This document shows positions 53,503-61,387 of a stretch of 64,000 nucleotides of DNA, in pieces. A model generated the notes under the pieces. The model was given only the letters and a program-made list of their open reading frames with translations, did not search any database and had not been told where the DNA came from. Numbering within the stretch: position 1 is the first letter of the stretch; the number at the start of each line of letters is the position of its first letter. A program made the translations under genes and the position numbers. The stretch comes from Roseiarcus sp963709655 (lineage in GTDB: Bacteria > Pseudomonadota > Alphaproteobacteria > Rhizobiales > Beijerinckiaceae). The stretch is taken from contig CAVPXF010000004.1 of NCBI GenBank assembly GCA_963709655.1, forward strand, positions 484,055 to 548,054, written 5' to 3'.

Positions 53503-54471
53503 TCAGGCGACTACAGTACTCGCTTGCCCACCTCTCGTTTTGCGGTAGACGGCGCAGCCTAGTCCTGCAAAGCCAAGAACCATCATCACCCAAGTGGAAG
53601 TTTCCGGAACAATCCCAGTAAGGACTAAGGACTTGGACCCGGATATATTGGCTGTTGGTTCCTCGGCGCTTAACGTAAAGCCGTAGCTCCATCCCTGATA
53701 GACGGTGAGGGTGTCGGTTTGCTCATTCACCGACGACAATAGCGTGATGGCATCGAAGCCTGCGTTCGGCCAGTCGCCCTCGGGAGCGTCGTAGAAGGGG
53801 TCGACCCCAAGCTGCATCCCATCGAGACTATAATCTGCTAAAGTCGAGCCGTACTGGAACGGATAGATGGGCCCGCAAAACGCTCCGCCCGATGGGGAGG
53901 CCCCGGACGACGCTGGCGCGCAGGCTTTCGGGAAGTTCGGGTTGGCGCCGGCCGCGTTCTGGCTAAGGCTGAATGTGTCGAGCGTTTCTTCAGGTTTCGC
54001 GAGCGGCCCCGTCAACGGCAAATAATTGATGACCAGCGCCTGCGTCCAGACCAGGTTTTTAAGGATGGTCTGGCTGCCGCTCACAGTGAATAGCACGGGG
54101 CTGAGTCCTGCCCCGTCAACACTGGCGTTGATTCCGGTATAGGCGGACGTGGACACGCTGATCGTACCGCCGTTCACCAGCTTCCATGCGCCGCCGCTGG
54201 CCTCGTCCCAAGCGTCGAAAGCTGTGGTGAATGTGGCGGTCGCTCCATTAACACTGGGCAAGCCGATAAACTCGCTGGTCGCGCCGACGAGGTTCGTATT
54301 TAGGAAGGCCGTGTCGGTGCAGTCCGATCCCGCGCCGCCAAGAGTGAGGCATGACGGCAAGCTCAATTTTGCACTCTCAACGGTCGCTTGCGCGGTTGCG
54401 GGCCCTAGGGTGACGAGCGCCGCAAGCGCCAGACACTTGAGCGCCAGATCCCGTTGAATCCACGTTCTCAT
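53503..54471 (-). CDS. PEP-CTERM exosortase-sorted protein
   Basis: Exported protein of 322 residues. Signal peptide after MRTWIQRDLALKCLALAALV, cut near AQA. The C terminus has the variant sorting signal VPETSTWVMMVLGFAGLGCA followed by VYRKTRGG, which has the tripartite pattern (VPExST motif, transmembrane helix, basic end) recognised by EpsH-type exosortases. The middle part is Ser/Thr/Gly-rich with four Cys and no known domain. Products of this class are surface proteins linked to exopolysaccharide or biofilm. GGGAGG lies upstream of ATG 54471. No exosortase gene is in the window. GC is lower than its neighbours. Confidence 0.85.
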   Translation of the reverse strand: MRTWIQRDLALKCLALAALVTLGPATAQATVESAKLSLPSCLTLGGAGSDCTDTAFLNTNLVGATSEFIGLPSVNGATATFTTAFDAWDEASGGAWKLVNGGTISVSTSAYTGINASVDGAGLSPVLFTVSGSQTILKNLVWTQALVINYLPLTGPLAKPEETLDTFSLSQNAAGANPNFPKACAPASSGASPSGGAFCGPIYPFQYGSTLADYSLDGMQLGVDPFYDAPEGDWPNAGFDAITLLSSVNEQTDTLTVYQGWSYGFTLSAEEPTANISGSKSLVLTGIVPETSTWVMMVLGFAGLGCAVYRKTRGGQASTVVA

Positions 54472-55023
54472 GCAGGCCTCCCGCCAGACAGGATGTTCGA
54501 ACCTGATTTCGTCTCGCCGACCGACGCACCGCCGCCTATCGGAACCTCCTGGATGCAACTGCGATTCTTTTGCCGATACTCCGATGCACGTGCGCCGATA
54601 CTCCGATGTACATGTTGTTTACGGCGCGTACATTGTCGGTGTCGAGCGATTACGGTTTGACGCTGTTTGATAGGCCCGAAGGCTGGTGCGAGGCTTCCCG
54701 CAATACGCGACGCCGAAGGATCCGATACCTTGGAGGGAGGATCTCCGGGACGGATTGAGCCAAGCGCAGGGCTGAACGTTTGATCTACGTCGATTCCCGC
54801 CGTACAGCTTGCTTCGGACGAATGTGCGCGTTTTGGACGGGTGGCGACATCGCCGTTGAGCGCCCGCTTCCTGCTCGTCGGGCGACCTCGCCTGACTGGG
54901 GCCAGTCCCTCGTTCTCCGCCGCCAGACGGTTGAGAACAGAAAAAGAACATTTTCTTCCCAAAAGCAGAAGCCAGCGCTATGATCGTGTTTTCGACCCAA
55001 AGCGAGTCGAGAGGCGAGGCGGC
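54472..55023. other. Intergenic region with exact 15-base direct repeat
   Basis: No gene is supported here. GCCGATACTCCGATG occurs at 54572-54586 and again at 54594-54608, 22 bases apart; the two are about 100-140 bases upstream of the PEP-CTERM start and could be activator or repressor sites for it. Both repeats are followed by CAYGT-like bases. Confidence 0.5.
54572..54608. promoter_or_regulatory. Direct repeat GCCGATACTCCGATG, 22-base period
   Basis: Two exact 15-base copies on the same helix face upstream of the PEP-CTERM gene. Tandem operator or binding-site pair is inferred; no regulator gene is known. Confidence 0.45.
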
Positions 55024-55566
55024 ATGGACGCGAGAGTTGAAACGGCGCGGGCGCCGAAGCGGCAGCCCGGGGGCAGGCTGTTGAGGCGGCGGCGGATTTT
55101 GGCGCGGATGCGCGAGGGCTGGGCCTATGAGGAGATCGCGCGCGCGGAGAGCGTGACGGTCGACCGGATCCGCAAGATCGTCGCCAAGTTCTTGTCGAAG
55201 CGGGTGATCGACGACGATTCCGATCACGCCCGCGTCCAGCTCGCCCGCCTGGAGGCGGCCCTCCAGGCGGCGGGCGAGGCGGTCGCGGGCGGCGACATCA
55301 AGGCGATCGTGCCGTACCTGCGCGTGCTCGATCGGCTCGACCGCTACCGGGTCGCGGCGGCGGCGCGGCGCGAGTCGGACGGGGTGTACCGGAAGAAGCT
55401 CATCGACAAGCTCAACCAGGCGGCCGCGGCGATCGACGAAGAGAAGTTCGAGAAGGAGCGCGAAGCCCGCCTCAAGGAGGCGCTCGCCGACAGTTCGATC
55501 GGCGAGGAGGACGGCTACGCCTCGGAGGATGCGCGTTTTTTTCTGAACTTCGGCGTAAGCGCTTGA
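55024..55566 (+). CDS. HTH-domain hypothetical protein
   Basis: A 180-residue cytoplasmic protein I cannot name. Residues 20-50 (RRRILARMREGWAYEEIARA, then ESVTVDRIRKIV) look like a resolvase/sigma-like helix-turn-helix. The remainder is mostly charged helix with VPYLRVLDRLDRYRVAAAAR and a Lys/Glu-rich coil (EKFEKEREARLKEAL). The layout resembles phage terminase small subunits or related DNA-binding proteins, but no phage gene is nearby. ATG 55024 has GAGGCGAGG upstream. It is monocistronic. Confidence 0.65.
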   Translation: MDARVETARAPKRQPGGRLLRRRRILARMREGWAYEEIARAESVTVDRIRKIVAKFLSKRVIDDDSDHARVQLARLEAALQAAGEAVAGGDIKAIVPYLRVLDRLDRYRVAAAARRESDGVYRKKLIDKLNQAAAAIDEEKFEKEREARLKEALADSSIGEEDGYASEDARFFLNFGVSA

Positions 55567-55607
55567 GAACGCTCAAAACACGGGTGGATAAGGGGCCCGA
55601 AAACCCT

Positions 55608-55682
55608 GCTGAACGCGTGCTGAACGCATGCTGAACGGCGCCGAACGCGTGCTGAACGGCGCTGAACGCGTGCTGAACGCAT
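55608..55682. repeat. Tandem GCTGAACG(C/G)-rich repeat
   Basis: GCTGAACG followed by CGT, CAT or GCG recurs about six times in 75 bases with a period of about 11-15, forming alternating GCTGAACGCGT and GCTGAACGGC units. It lies between the HTH gene and a REP-like element. No protein reading is convincing. Confidence 0.65.
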
Positions 55683-55706
55683 GCGAAATCCTGATCGAAT
55701 CGCGCC

Positions 55707-55813
55707 GAAGACCCTCATCCGGCCGGCTGTCGCCGGCCACCTTCCCCCTGAGGGGGAAGGGGACACCCCTCTCCCACCGGGAGAGGGAAGCCGCGAAGCG
55801 GCAGGGTGAGGGT
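55707..55813. repeat. REP-like element pair
   Basis: ACCCTCATCCGGCCGGCTG..CCTTCCCCCTGAGGGGGAAGG is followed by CCTCTCCCACCGGGAGAGG and GCAGGGTGAGGG. It ends 37 bases before the sdhB stop and may stop the sdh transcript. Confidence 0.7.
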
Positions 55814-55849
55814 TCGCTGGCGCGCTTTGCCCATAGCTGGGCGGCGCCG

Positions 55850-56632
55850 TCAGCCCACGTGCCGTTCGACCATCATCGCCTTGATCTCGGCGATCGCCTT
55901 GGCCGGGTTGAGGTCCTTCGGGCAGGTCTTGGAGCAGTTCATGATCGTGTGGCAGCGGTAGAGGCGGAACGGGTCCTCGAGGTTGTCGAGCCGTTCGCCG
56001 CGCGCCTCGTCGCGCGAGTTGATCAGCCAGCGGTAGGCCTGTAAGAGTACGGCCGGGCCGAGGTACTTCTCGCCGTTCCACCAGTAGCTCGGGCAGGAGG
56101 TCGAGCACGAGGCGCACAGGATGCACTCGTAGAGGCCGTCGAGCTTGGCGCGGTCCTCCGGCGACTGCAGCCATTCCTTCTCGGGCGCCGGCGTCGTCGT
56201 ATGGAGCCAGGGCTCGATCGAGGCGTGCTGCGCGTAGAAGACGGTGAGGTCGGCGACGAGGTCCTTGACCACCAGCTCGTGCGGCAGCGGGCGGATCACC
56301 ACGGGGTGGCCGACCTCGTCGATGCCCTTGGTGCAGGCAAGCGTGTTGAGCCCGTCGATGTTCATCGCGCAGGAGCCGCACACGCCCTCGCGGCAGGAGC
56401 GGCGGAAGGCGAGCGTCGAGTTGATCTTGGACTTGATCCAGATCAGCGCGTCCAACACCATCGGCCCGCAATCGTCGCGGTCGACGAAATAGGTGTCCAT
56501 CCGCGGGTTTTCGTTGTCGTCCGGGTTCCAGCGATAGATGCGGAACTCCGTCACCCGCTTGGCAGTGGAGGGCTTGGGCCACGACTTGCCCTTGGTCGGG
56601 CGCGAGTTCTTGGGCAGGAAGAATTGAACCAT
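55850..56632 (-). CDS. sdhB: Succinate dehydrogenase iron-sulfur subunit
   Basis: Electron-transfer subunit of complex II, 260 residues. The N-terminal ferredoxin-like domain ligates [2Fe-2S] through CREGVCGSC and a later Cys (NTLAC). The C-terminal domain has CASCSTSC, CHTIMNC and CSKTCPKDLNP for [4Fe-4S] and [3Fe-4S]. Last gene of the sdhCDAB operon; it starts 33 bases after sdhA. Peripheral on the cytoplasmic face of the inner membrane. Confidence 0.98.
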   Translation of the reverse strand: MVQFFLPKNSRPTKGKSWPKPSTAKRVTEFRIYRWNPDDNENPRMDTYFVDRDDCGPMVLDALIWIKSKINSTLAFRRSCREGVCGSCAMNIDGLNTLACTKGIDEVGHPVVIRPLPHELVVKDLVADLTVFYAQHASIEPWLHTTTPAPEKEWLQSPEDRAKLDGLYECILCASCSTSCPSYWWNGEKYLGPAVLLQAYRWLINSRDEARGERLDNLEDPFRLYRCHTIMNCSKTCPKDLNPAKAIAEIKAMMVERHVG

Positions 56633-56665
56633 CAGCGTTGATCCATGCGCCGGGGCGCAGTTGCG

Positions 56666-58501
56666 TCAGTACACCCGCGCCTTCGGCTCGATGTACGAGA
56701 CGTCGTTGCTCATCGTGTAGGTGTGGACCGGCCGGTAGTCGATCTTGACCGCCTTCCGGTTGGGGTCGATCCAGGCCAGCGTGTGCTTCATCCAGTCGGC
56801 GTCGTTCCGGTTCGGGTAATCCTCGCGGGCATGCGCGCCGCGGCTCTCGAGCCGGTTCAGCGCGCCTTCCATCGTCACCACCGCCTGGACGATCAGGTTG
56901 TCGTATTCGAGCGTTTCGATCAGGTCGGAGTTCCAGATCAGCGAGCGGTCGGCGATGGCGACGTCGGCGCCGGCCTGCCAGGCCTCGTGGATCTTCTGCT
57001 TGCCCTCCTCGAGCGACTTGGCGGTGCGGAACACCGCGCAGTCGGCCTGCATGATCTTCTGCATGGCGAGGCGGAGCTCAGCCGTCGGCGTGCGGCCCTT
57101 GGCGGTACGGAAGAAGTCGAGCCGCGAGAGTGCGCGCTCGGCGCTGTCCCTGGGGAGGTCGGCCTGGCGCTCGCCGGTCTTGATCGTCTCGGCGGCGCGC
57201 AGGCCGGCGGCGCGGCCGAAGACGACGAGGTCGATCAGCGAATTGGAGCCGAGGCGGTTTGCGCCATGGACGGAGACGCAGGCCGCCTCGCCGAGCGCCA
57301 TCAGCCCGGGCACGATCGAGTCCGGATCGCCGCCGACCTTGGTCAGCACCTCGCCGTGATAGTTCGTCGGGATGCCGCCCATGTTGTAATGGGCGGTCGG
57401 CAGGACCGGGATCGGTTCCTTGGTCAGGTCGACGCCGGCGAAAATGCGCGCGAGGTCCGAGATCCCGGGCAGGCGCTCGTGCAGCACCTTCGGATCGAGA
57501 TGGTCGAGGTGCAGGTACATGTGGTCCTTCATCTTGCCGACGCCGCGCCCTTCGCGGATCTCGATCGTCATCGAGCGGCTGACGACGTCGCGCGAGGCGA
57601 GGTCCTTGGCATGAGGCGCGTAGCGCTCCATGAAGCGCTCGCCTGCCGAGTTGACGAGATAGCCCCCTTCGCCGCGAGCGCCCTCGGTGATCAGGCAGCC
57701 CGCGCCGTAGATGCCGGTCGGGTGGAACTGCACGAACTCCATGTCCTGCAGCGGCAGTCCCGCCCGCAAAACCATGCCGTTGCCGTCGCCGGTGCAGGTG
57801 TGCGCCGAAGTGCAGGAGAAATAGGCCCGGCCGTAGCCGCCGGTCGCGAGCACCGTCGTCTGGGCGCGGAAGCGGTGGATCGTGCCGTCGTCCATCTTGA
57901 GGCAGACGACGCCGCGCACCGCGCCCTCGGAGTCGCGGATGATGTCGATGGCGAAGTATTCGATGAAGAACGCGCACTGCGCCCGGAGCGCCTGGCCGTA
58001 GAGCGTGTGCAGCATGGCGTGGCCGGTGCGGTCGGCTGCGGCGCAGGTGCGCTGGGCGGTGCCCTTGCCGAACTCGGTGGTCATGCCGCCGAACGGGCGC
58101 TGGTAGATCTTGCCCTCTTCCGTGCGGGAGAACGGCACGCCCCAGTGGTCGAGCTCGTAGACCGCGGCGGGAGCGTTGCGGCAGAGATATTCGATGGCGT
58201 CCTGGTCGCCGAGCCAGTCGGAGCCTTTGACGGTGTCGTACATGTGCCAGCGCCAGTCGTCCGGCCCCATGTTGCCGAGCGAGGCGGAGATGCCTCCCTG
58301 CGCGGCGACCGTGTGCGAGCGGGTCGGAAAGACCTTGGAGATGCAGGCTGTCTTCAGGCCGGCCTCGGCGCATCCGACGCTTGCGCGCAAGCCTGCGCCG
58401 CCCGCGCCCACGACCACCACGTCATAGGTGTGGTCCGTGATCGGGTAGGCCATGCCGCCGAGCGCTGCTGCGCTCGCAGCCGGGGAGCCGTTCGTCGCCA
58501 T
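56666..58501 (-). CDS. sdhA: Succinate dehydrogenase flavoprotein subunit
   Basis: Catalytic subunit of complex II oxidising succinate to fumarate, 611 residues. The FAD dinucleotide motif is VVVGAGGAG (about 29-37). His63 in TRSHTVAAQGG is the residue that binds FAD covalently. HPTGIYGAGCLITEGARGEGG contains substrate-site residues and the C-terminal region is rich in Arg/His. ATG 58501 was chosen from the family start. It follows sdhD by 26 bases. Confidence 0.98.
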   Translation of the reverse strand: MATNGSPAASAAALGGMAYPITDHTYDVVVVGAGGAGLRASVGCAEAGLKTACISKVFPTRSHTVAAQGGISASLGNMGPDDWRWHMYDTVKGSDWLGDQDAIEYLCRNAPAAVYELDHWGVPFSRTEEGKIYQRPFGGMTTEFGKGTAQRTCAAADRTGHAMLHTLYGQALRAQCAFFIEYFAIDIIRDSEGAVRGVVCLKMDDGTIHRFRAQTTVLATGGYGRAYFSCTSAHTCTGDGNGMVLRAGLPLQDMEFVQFHPTGIYGAGCLITEGARGEGGYLVNSAGERFMERYAPHAKDLASRDVVSRSMTIEIREGRGVGKMKDHMYLHLDHLDPKVLHERLPGISDLARIFAGVDLTKEPIPVLPTAHYNMGGIPTNYHGEVLTKVGGDPDSIVPGLMALGEAACVSVHGANRLGSNSLIDLVVFGRAAGLRAAETIKTGERQADLPRDSAERALSRLDFFRTAKGRTPTAELRLAMQKIMQADCAVFRTAKSLEEGKQKIHEAWQAGADVAIADRSLIWNSDLIETLEYDNLIVQAVVTMEGALNRLESRGAHAREDYPNRNDADWMKHTLAWIDPNRKAVKIDYRPVHTYTMSNDVSYIEPKARVY

Positions 58502-58527
58502 TGCGAGGGTCCGTTCTTTATACGTTT

Positions 58528-58917
58528 TCAGGTGAAGCTGATGCGCAGCGTCGCGTAGATGCAGGCGAGGCCAAGCAGCACGGCGAAGCAGGTGTTGGCG
58601 AGGAGCGCCCACGCGCAGGCGTGGCCCTGGACATAGTCGAGAATGATCGACTTCATGCCGATGTGCATGTGCACGACGCCGGCAAGGATGAAGGCGAGAA
58701 GCAGGATCGCAGGGATGGGCTGGCCGAGCGTGGCGCGCACGCCGTTGTAGTCCATGTGCAGGAGCGCGAGCATCATCAAGACGAAGATCAGGCTCAAGGG
58801 AACGAGCGCAATCGCCGTGACATGCAAGGTCCAGCTCTCCCCCGTTCCCTTGCGCGAGGACCCGAGAAAGCGAACCCGGCCAAGAGGTGTGCGAAGGCCG
58901 TCGGAATTGCCAGACAT
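58528..58917 (-). CDS. sdhD: Succinate dehydrogenase membrane anchor subunit
   Basis: Inner-membrane anchor of complex II, 129 residues. Three hydrophobic helices follow the N-terminal segment RTPLGRVRFLGSSRKGTGES. The His in HMHIGMKSII and the Asp-Tyr pair LDYVQGHA are conserved in the family; they contribute to heme b and ubiquinone binding. It lies 12 bases after sdhC and before sdhA. Confidence 0.95.
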   Translation of the reverse strand: MSGNSDGLRTPLGRVRFLGSSRKGTGESWTLHVTAIALVPLSLIFVLMMLALLHMDYNGVRATLGQPIPAILLLAFILAGVVHMHIGMKSIILDYVQGHACAWALLANTCFAVLLGLACIYATLRISFT

Positions 58918-58929
58918 CAGAAGCGCCCC

Positions 58930-59340
58930 CTACCAGACGAGATAGCCGATCGCCCAGACCACGATGGCCAGCCCGAAGCCGAACACCGCGGTCGCCCAGG
59001 CCAGATAGTCGCGGGTCGGCGCCTCGAGACCATAGCCGGCGTCCCAGATGAAATGGCGAATGCCGCCAAACATGTGCGTAAAAAGCGCCCAGGTGAAGCC
59101 GAACAGCACGAGCTGTCCGATGATCGAACGGATGAACCATGAGAAGGCGCCGAACGCCGCGGCGTCCATCGAGGCCGCGATCAGGAACCACGCCAGCAAC
59201 AGGACGCCGACATAAAGCCCCGCGCCGCAGATGCGATGGACGATCGACATCACCATCGTGATCGTGAATTGATAGATGAGGAGATGGGGCGACAGCGGGC
59301 GCGGACGCAGCTTGCCCGGCGCAACTTCAGTCGATGCCAT
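58930..59340 (-). CDS. sdhC: Succinate dehydrogenase cytochrome b subunit
   Basis: First gene of the sdhCDAB operon, 136 residues. Three transmembrane helices and the conserved residues RPLSPHLLIYQFTITMVMSI then VHRICGAG. His in HMFGGIRHFIWDAGYG ligates heme b. ATG 59340 was chosen (AGGACAG upstream); a longer frame from 59397 is less likely. The complex links the TCA cycle to the quinone pool. Confidence 0.96.
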   Translation of the reverse strand: MASTEVAPGKLRPRPLSPHLLIYQFTITMVMSIVHRICGAGLYVGVLLLAWFLIAASMDAAAFGAFSWFIRSIIGQLVLFGFTWALFTHMFGGIRHFIWDAGYGLEAPTRDYLAWATAVFGFGLAIVVWAIGYLVW

Positions 59341-59431
59341 ACGATCTGTCCTGTCTGGTTTACGCCGCTTCTTAAACCGGCGGTCGAGCCCCCGCAATGC
59401 TACAGTTTGTCGCCAAAGGGCTTATGCCGGG

Positions 59432-60370
59432 TCAAGACCGGCGCTCGAGCGCCGTCTCGACCTCGGCGCGGGTCGGCGGATTCGAGCCCTTGCGGGTGCA
59501 GGTGATCGCCGATGCGGCGGCCGCAAATTGCAGCCAGCGCTCGAGCGCAGCGCGGTCAGGCGCCGGCGAAGCGGCGCCGAGCGCCGAATCCTTGTCCATG
59601 GCGGCGAGCAGCGCCGACATGAAGCTGTCGCCGGCGCCGACAGTGTCGACGACTTCGATTTCAGGGGCGGGCGCCTCGATCCGTTCGCTTCCCAGCATCG
59701 CGATCGCGCCCCGCTCGCCGAGCGTGGCGACGCAGAAGCGCGGCCCGGCCGCCGCCCACGCCGCTAGACTGTCTTCGACGGAACGACCGGGATACAGCCA
59801 TTGGAGATCCTCTTCGCTGGCCTTGACGATATGGGCGAGCGCCGCCTGCCGCTCGACAAGAGCGGCGACGGAGTCGCGGTCCGGCGTGACCAGAGGTCGG
59901 ATGTTGGGATCGTAGCTCACGGTTGCGCGCTGGCGCGCCGCTTTCAGCGCCTCGACCGCGCGCTCGCCATGTCGCGGGTCGACCGCCGAGATCGAGCCCA
60001 GGTGTAAATGCCGTCCGGCTTCCGGCCAATCGGTCGGGAACGGCCATGGGCCGTCGAACGAGGTCGCGTCGAGGTAGAAGGCGTAGCGGGAGCCGGTCTT
60101 GGCGGTGCCGCGCATCACGAAGGCGAGGGTGCTGGGCCGCTCGTCGCGGAGAACGTAAGCCAGGTCGACGCCGTTGCCGGCCAGCGCCGAAGCCAGCGCA
60201 TCGCCATTCCCGTCCTTGGAAATGCGCGACACGAACGCGGTGTGCGAGCCCAGCCGCGCGAGGCCGATCGCGACGTTGTAGGGCGAGCCGCCGAGCACCG
60301 CGTCGTAGGCGTTCGGCCGCTCGGGATCGGGGATCAGGTCGATCAGCGCTTCGCCCGATATCAGAATCAT
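59432..60370 (-). CDS. PfkB-family carbohydrate kinase (fructokinase-like)
   Basis: Ribokinase-fold sugar kinase of 312 residues. The N-terminal GEALIDLIP with LGGSPYNVAIGLARLG, and the catalytic DTVGAGDSFMSALLA near residue 250 (catalytic Asp), are diagnostic; the NP-x-x-AI-like motif (VSYDPNIRP) is also present. The sequence best resembles fructokinases. It is divergent from the GntR-uxaA-HAD cluster 264 bases away. A role in phosphorylating fructose, or a sugar acid product, is inference. Confidence 0.87.
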   Translation of the reverse strand: MILISGEALIDLIPDPERPNAYDAVLGGSPYNVAIGLARLGSHTAFVSRISKDGNGDALASALAGNGVDLAYVLRDERPSTLAFVMRGTAKTGSRYAFYLDATSFDGPWPFPTDWPEAGRHLHLGSISAVDPRHGERAVEALKAARQRATVSYDPNIRPLVTPDRDSVAALVERQAALAHIVKASEEDLQWLYPGRSVEDSLAAWAAAGPRFCVATLGERGAIAMLGSERIEAPAPEIEVVDTVGAGDSFMSALLAAMDKDSALGAASPAPDRAALERWLQFAAAASAITCTRKGSNPPTRAEVETALERRS

Positions 60371-60634
60371 ACTCGTTCGCCTCGGTTGGCTTTCCGGATC
60401 AGCCTATACGCCGTCTTCAGCGCTGCATGAAATTCCGCCGCGTATCGGCCTTGCGGCGTCGCCGCGACGCTCTCGTTTCGCTCTCCGGCGATCGGTTCCC
60501 GCGGATCGCGGTCATGTTCGCCTCCGCCTTCGCGCCGACATAGTCCGCTCGACCCGGGCAAAGCAACGGTCCCCGTTCGTCGACGCCCCTTCGCCATGTA
60601 TTGACGCGGCGGAGACGGCTGACTAGCCTCTGGC

Positions 60635-61357
60635 ATGCTAGTTCAGGACGGACGAGTAAGCGGCGTTCCCCCGGTTGCGGGCAGGACATTGGCAAAGGGC
60701 GCCCATTCGAAGGCGGACGCCGTTTACGGCGAACTCAAGAGGGCGATCCTGACCGGAGCGCTCGAGCCGGGCAGTTTGATCGAAAAGGCCGAGCTGTGCG
60801 AGCGGTTTAGGGTTTCGCGCTATCCCGTGTCCACCGCGGTGAGCCGCCTCGCCTACGACCAACTCGTCGACGTCGCGCCGCAACACGGCTCGTTCGTCTC
60901 GCGAATCTCGCTTCACGACGTCCGGGAGCGGCTCTTCATTCGCAGCGCCCTCGAGGGCGAAATCGCCGCCGAAGCGGCGCGCCTGATGGCGCCCGCCGAC
61001 AAGGCCGCGCTCGAGGCGAACCTGAAGGAAGCAGAGGGTGCGGTCGCGGCGGACGATCGGGCCGCTTTCTACGCGGCCGATGTCGCCTTCCACCAGATCC
61101 TGACGACGCGGCTGGCGATGGCGCGCGCCGGCGAAGTGCTCGATGTCCTTCGCGTGCATCTGGAGCGGGTGAGGCGCATTCTCATGTCGCCGCCCGGCCG
61201 GATCCGCGAGGCGCTTGCCGAGCATCGCGCTGTCGTCGAGGCGATTGAAGCCGGCGAGGCCGCTGCGGCCCGCGATGCGATGAAGCGACATCTCAGCGTG
61301 ACCGGCGCGTTGCTCGAACAGGTCGCCCACCAGCGGCCAGGACTTTTCGCCGCCTAG
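60635..61357 (+). CDS. GntR/FadR-family regulator with FCD domain
   Basis: Winged-helix transcription regulator of 240 residues. The N-terminal domain contains LKRAILTGALEPGSLIEKAE and the helix FRVSRYPVSTAVSRLAYDQL. A C-terminal FCD effector domain follows (RLFIRSALEGEIAAEAARLM and EHRAVVEAIEAGEAAAARDA) with the metal-binding Asp/His residues expected. GntR-FCD regulators commonly respond to sugar acids. It stands directly upstream of uxaA and probably controls that operon. ATG 60635 lacks a clear ribosome site. Confidence 0.88.
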   Translation: MLVQDGRVSGVPPVAGRTLAKGAHSKADAVYGELKRAILTGALEPGSLIEKAELCERFRVSRYPVSTAVSRLAYDQLVDVAPQHGSFVSRISLHDVRERLFIRSALEGEIAAEAARLMAPADKAALEANLKEAEGAVAADDRAAFYAADVAFHQILTTRLAMARAGEVLDVLRVHLERVRRILMSPPGRIREALAEHRAVVEAIEAGEAAAARDAMKRHLSVTGALLEQVAHQRPGLFAA

Positions 61358-61387
61358 CCAGAACCGAACGATAAGGAAGTTAAAGCC

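Noticed and set aside
55608..55682. CRISPR array
   Set aside because: Units are 11-15 bases without spacers of constant length.
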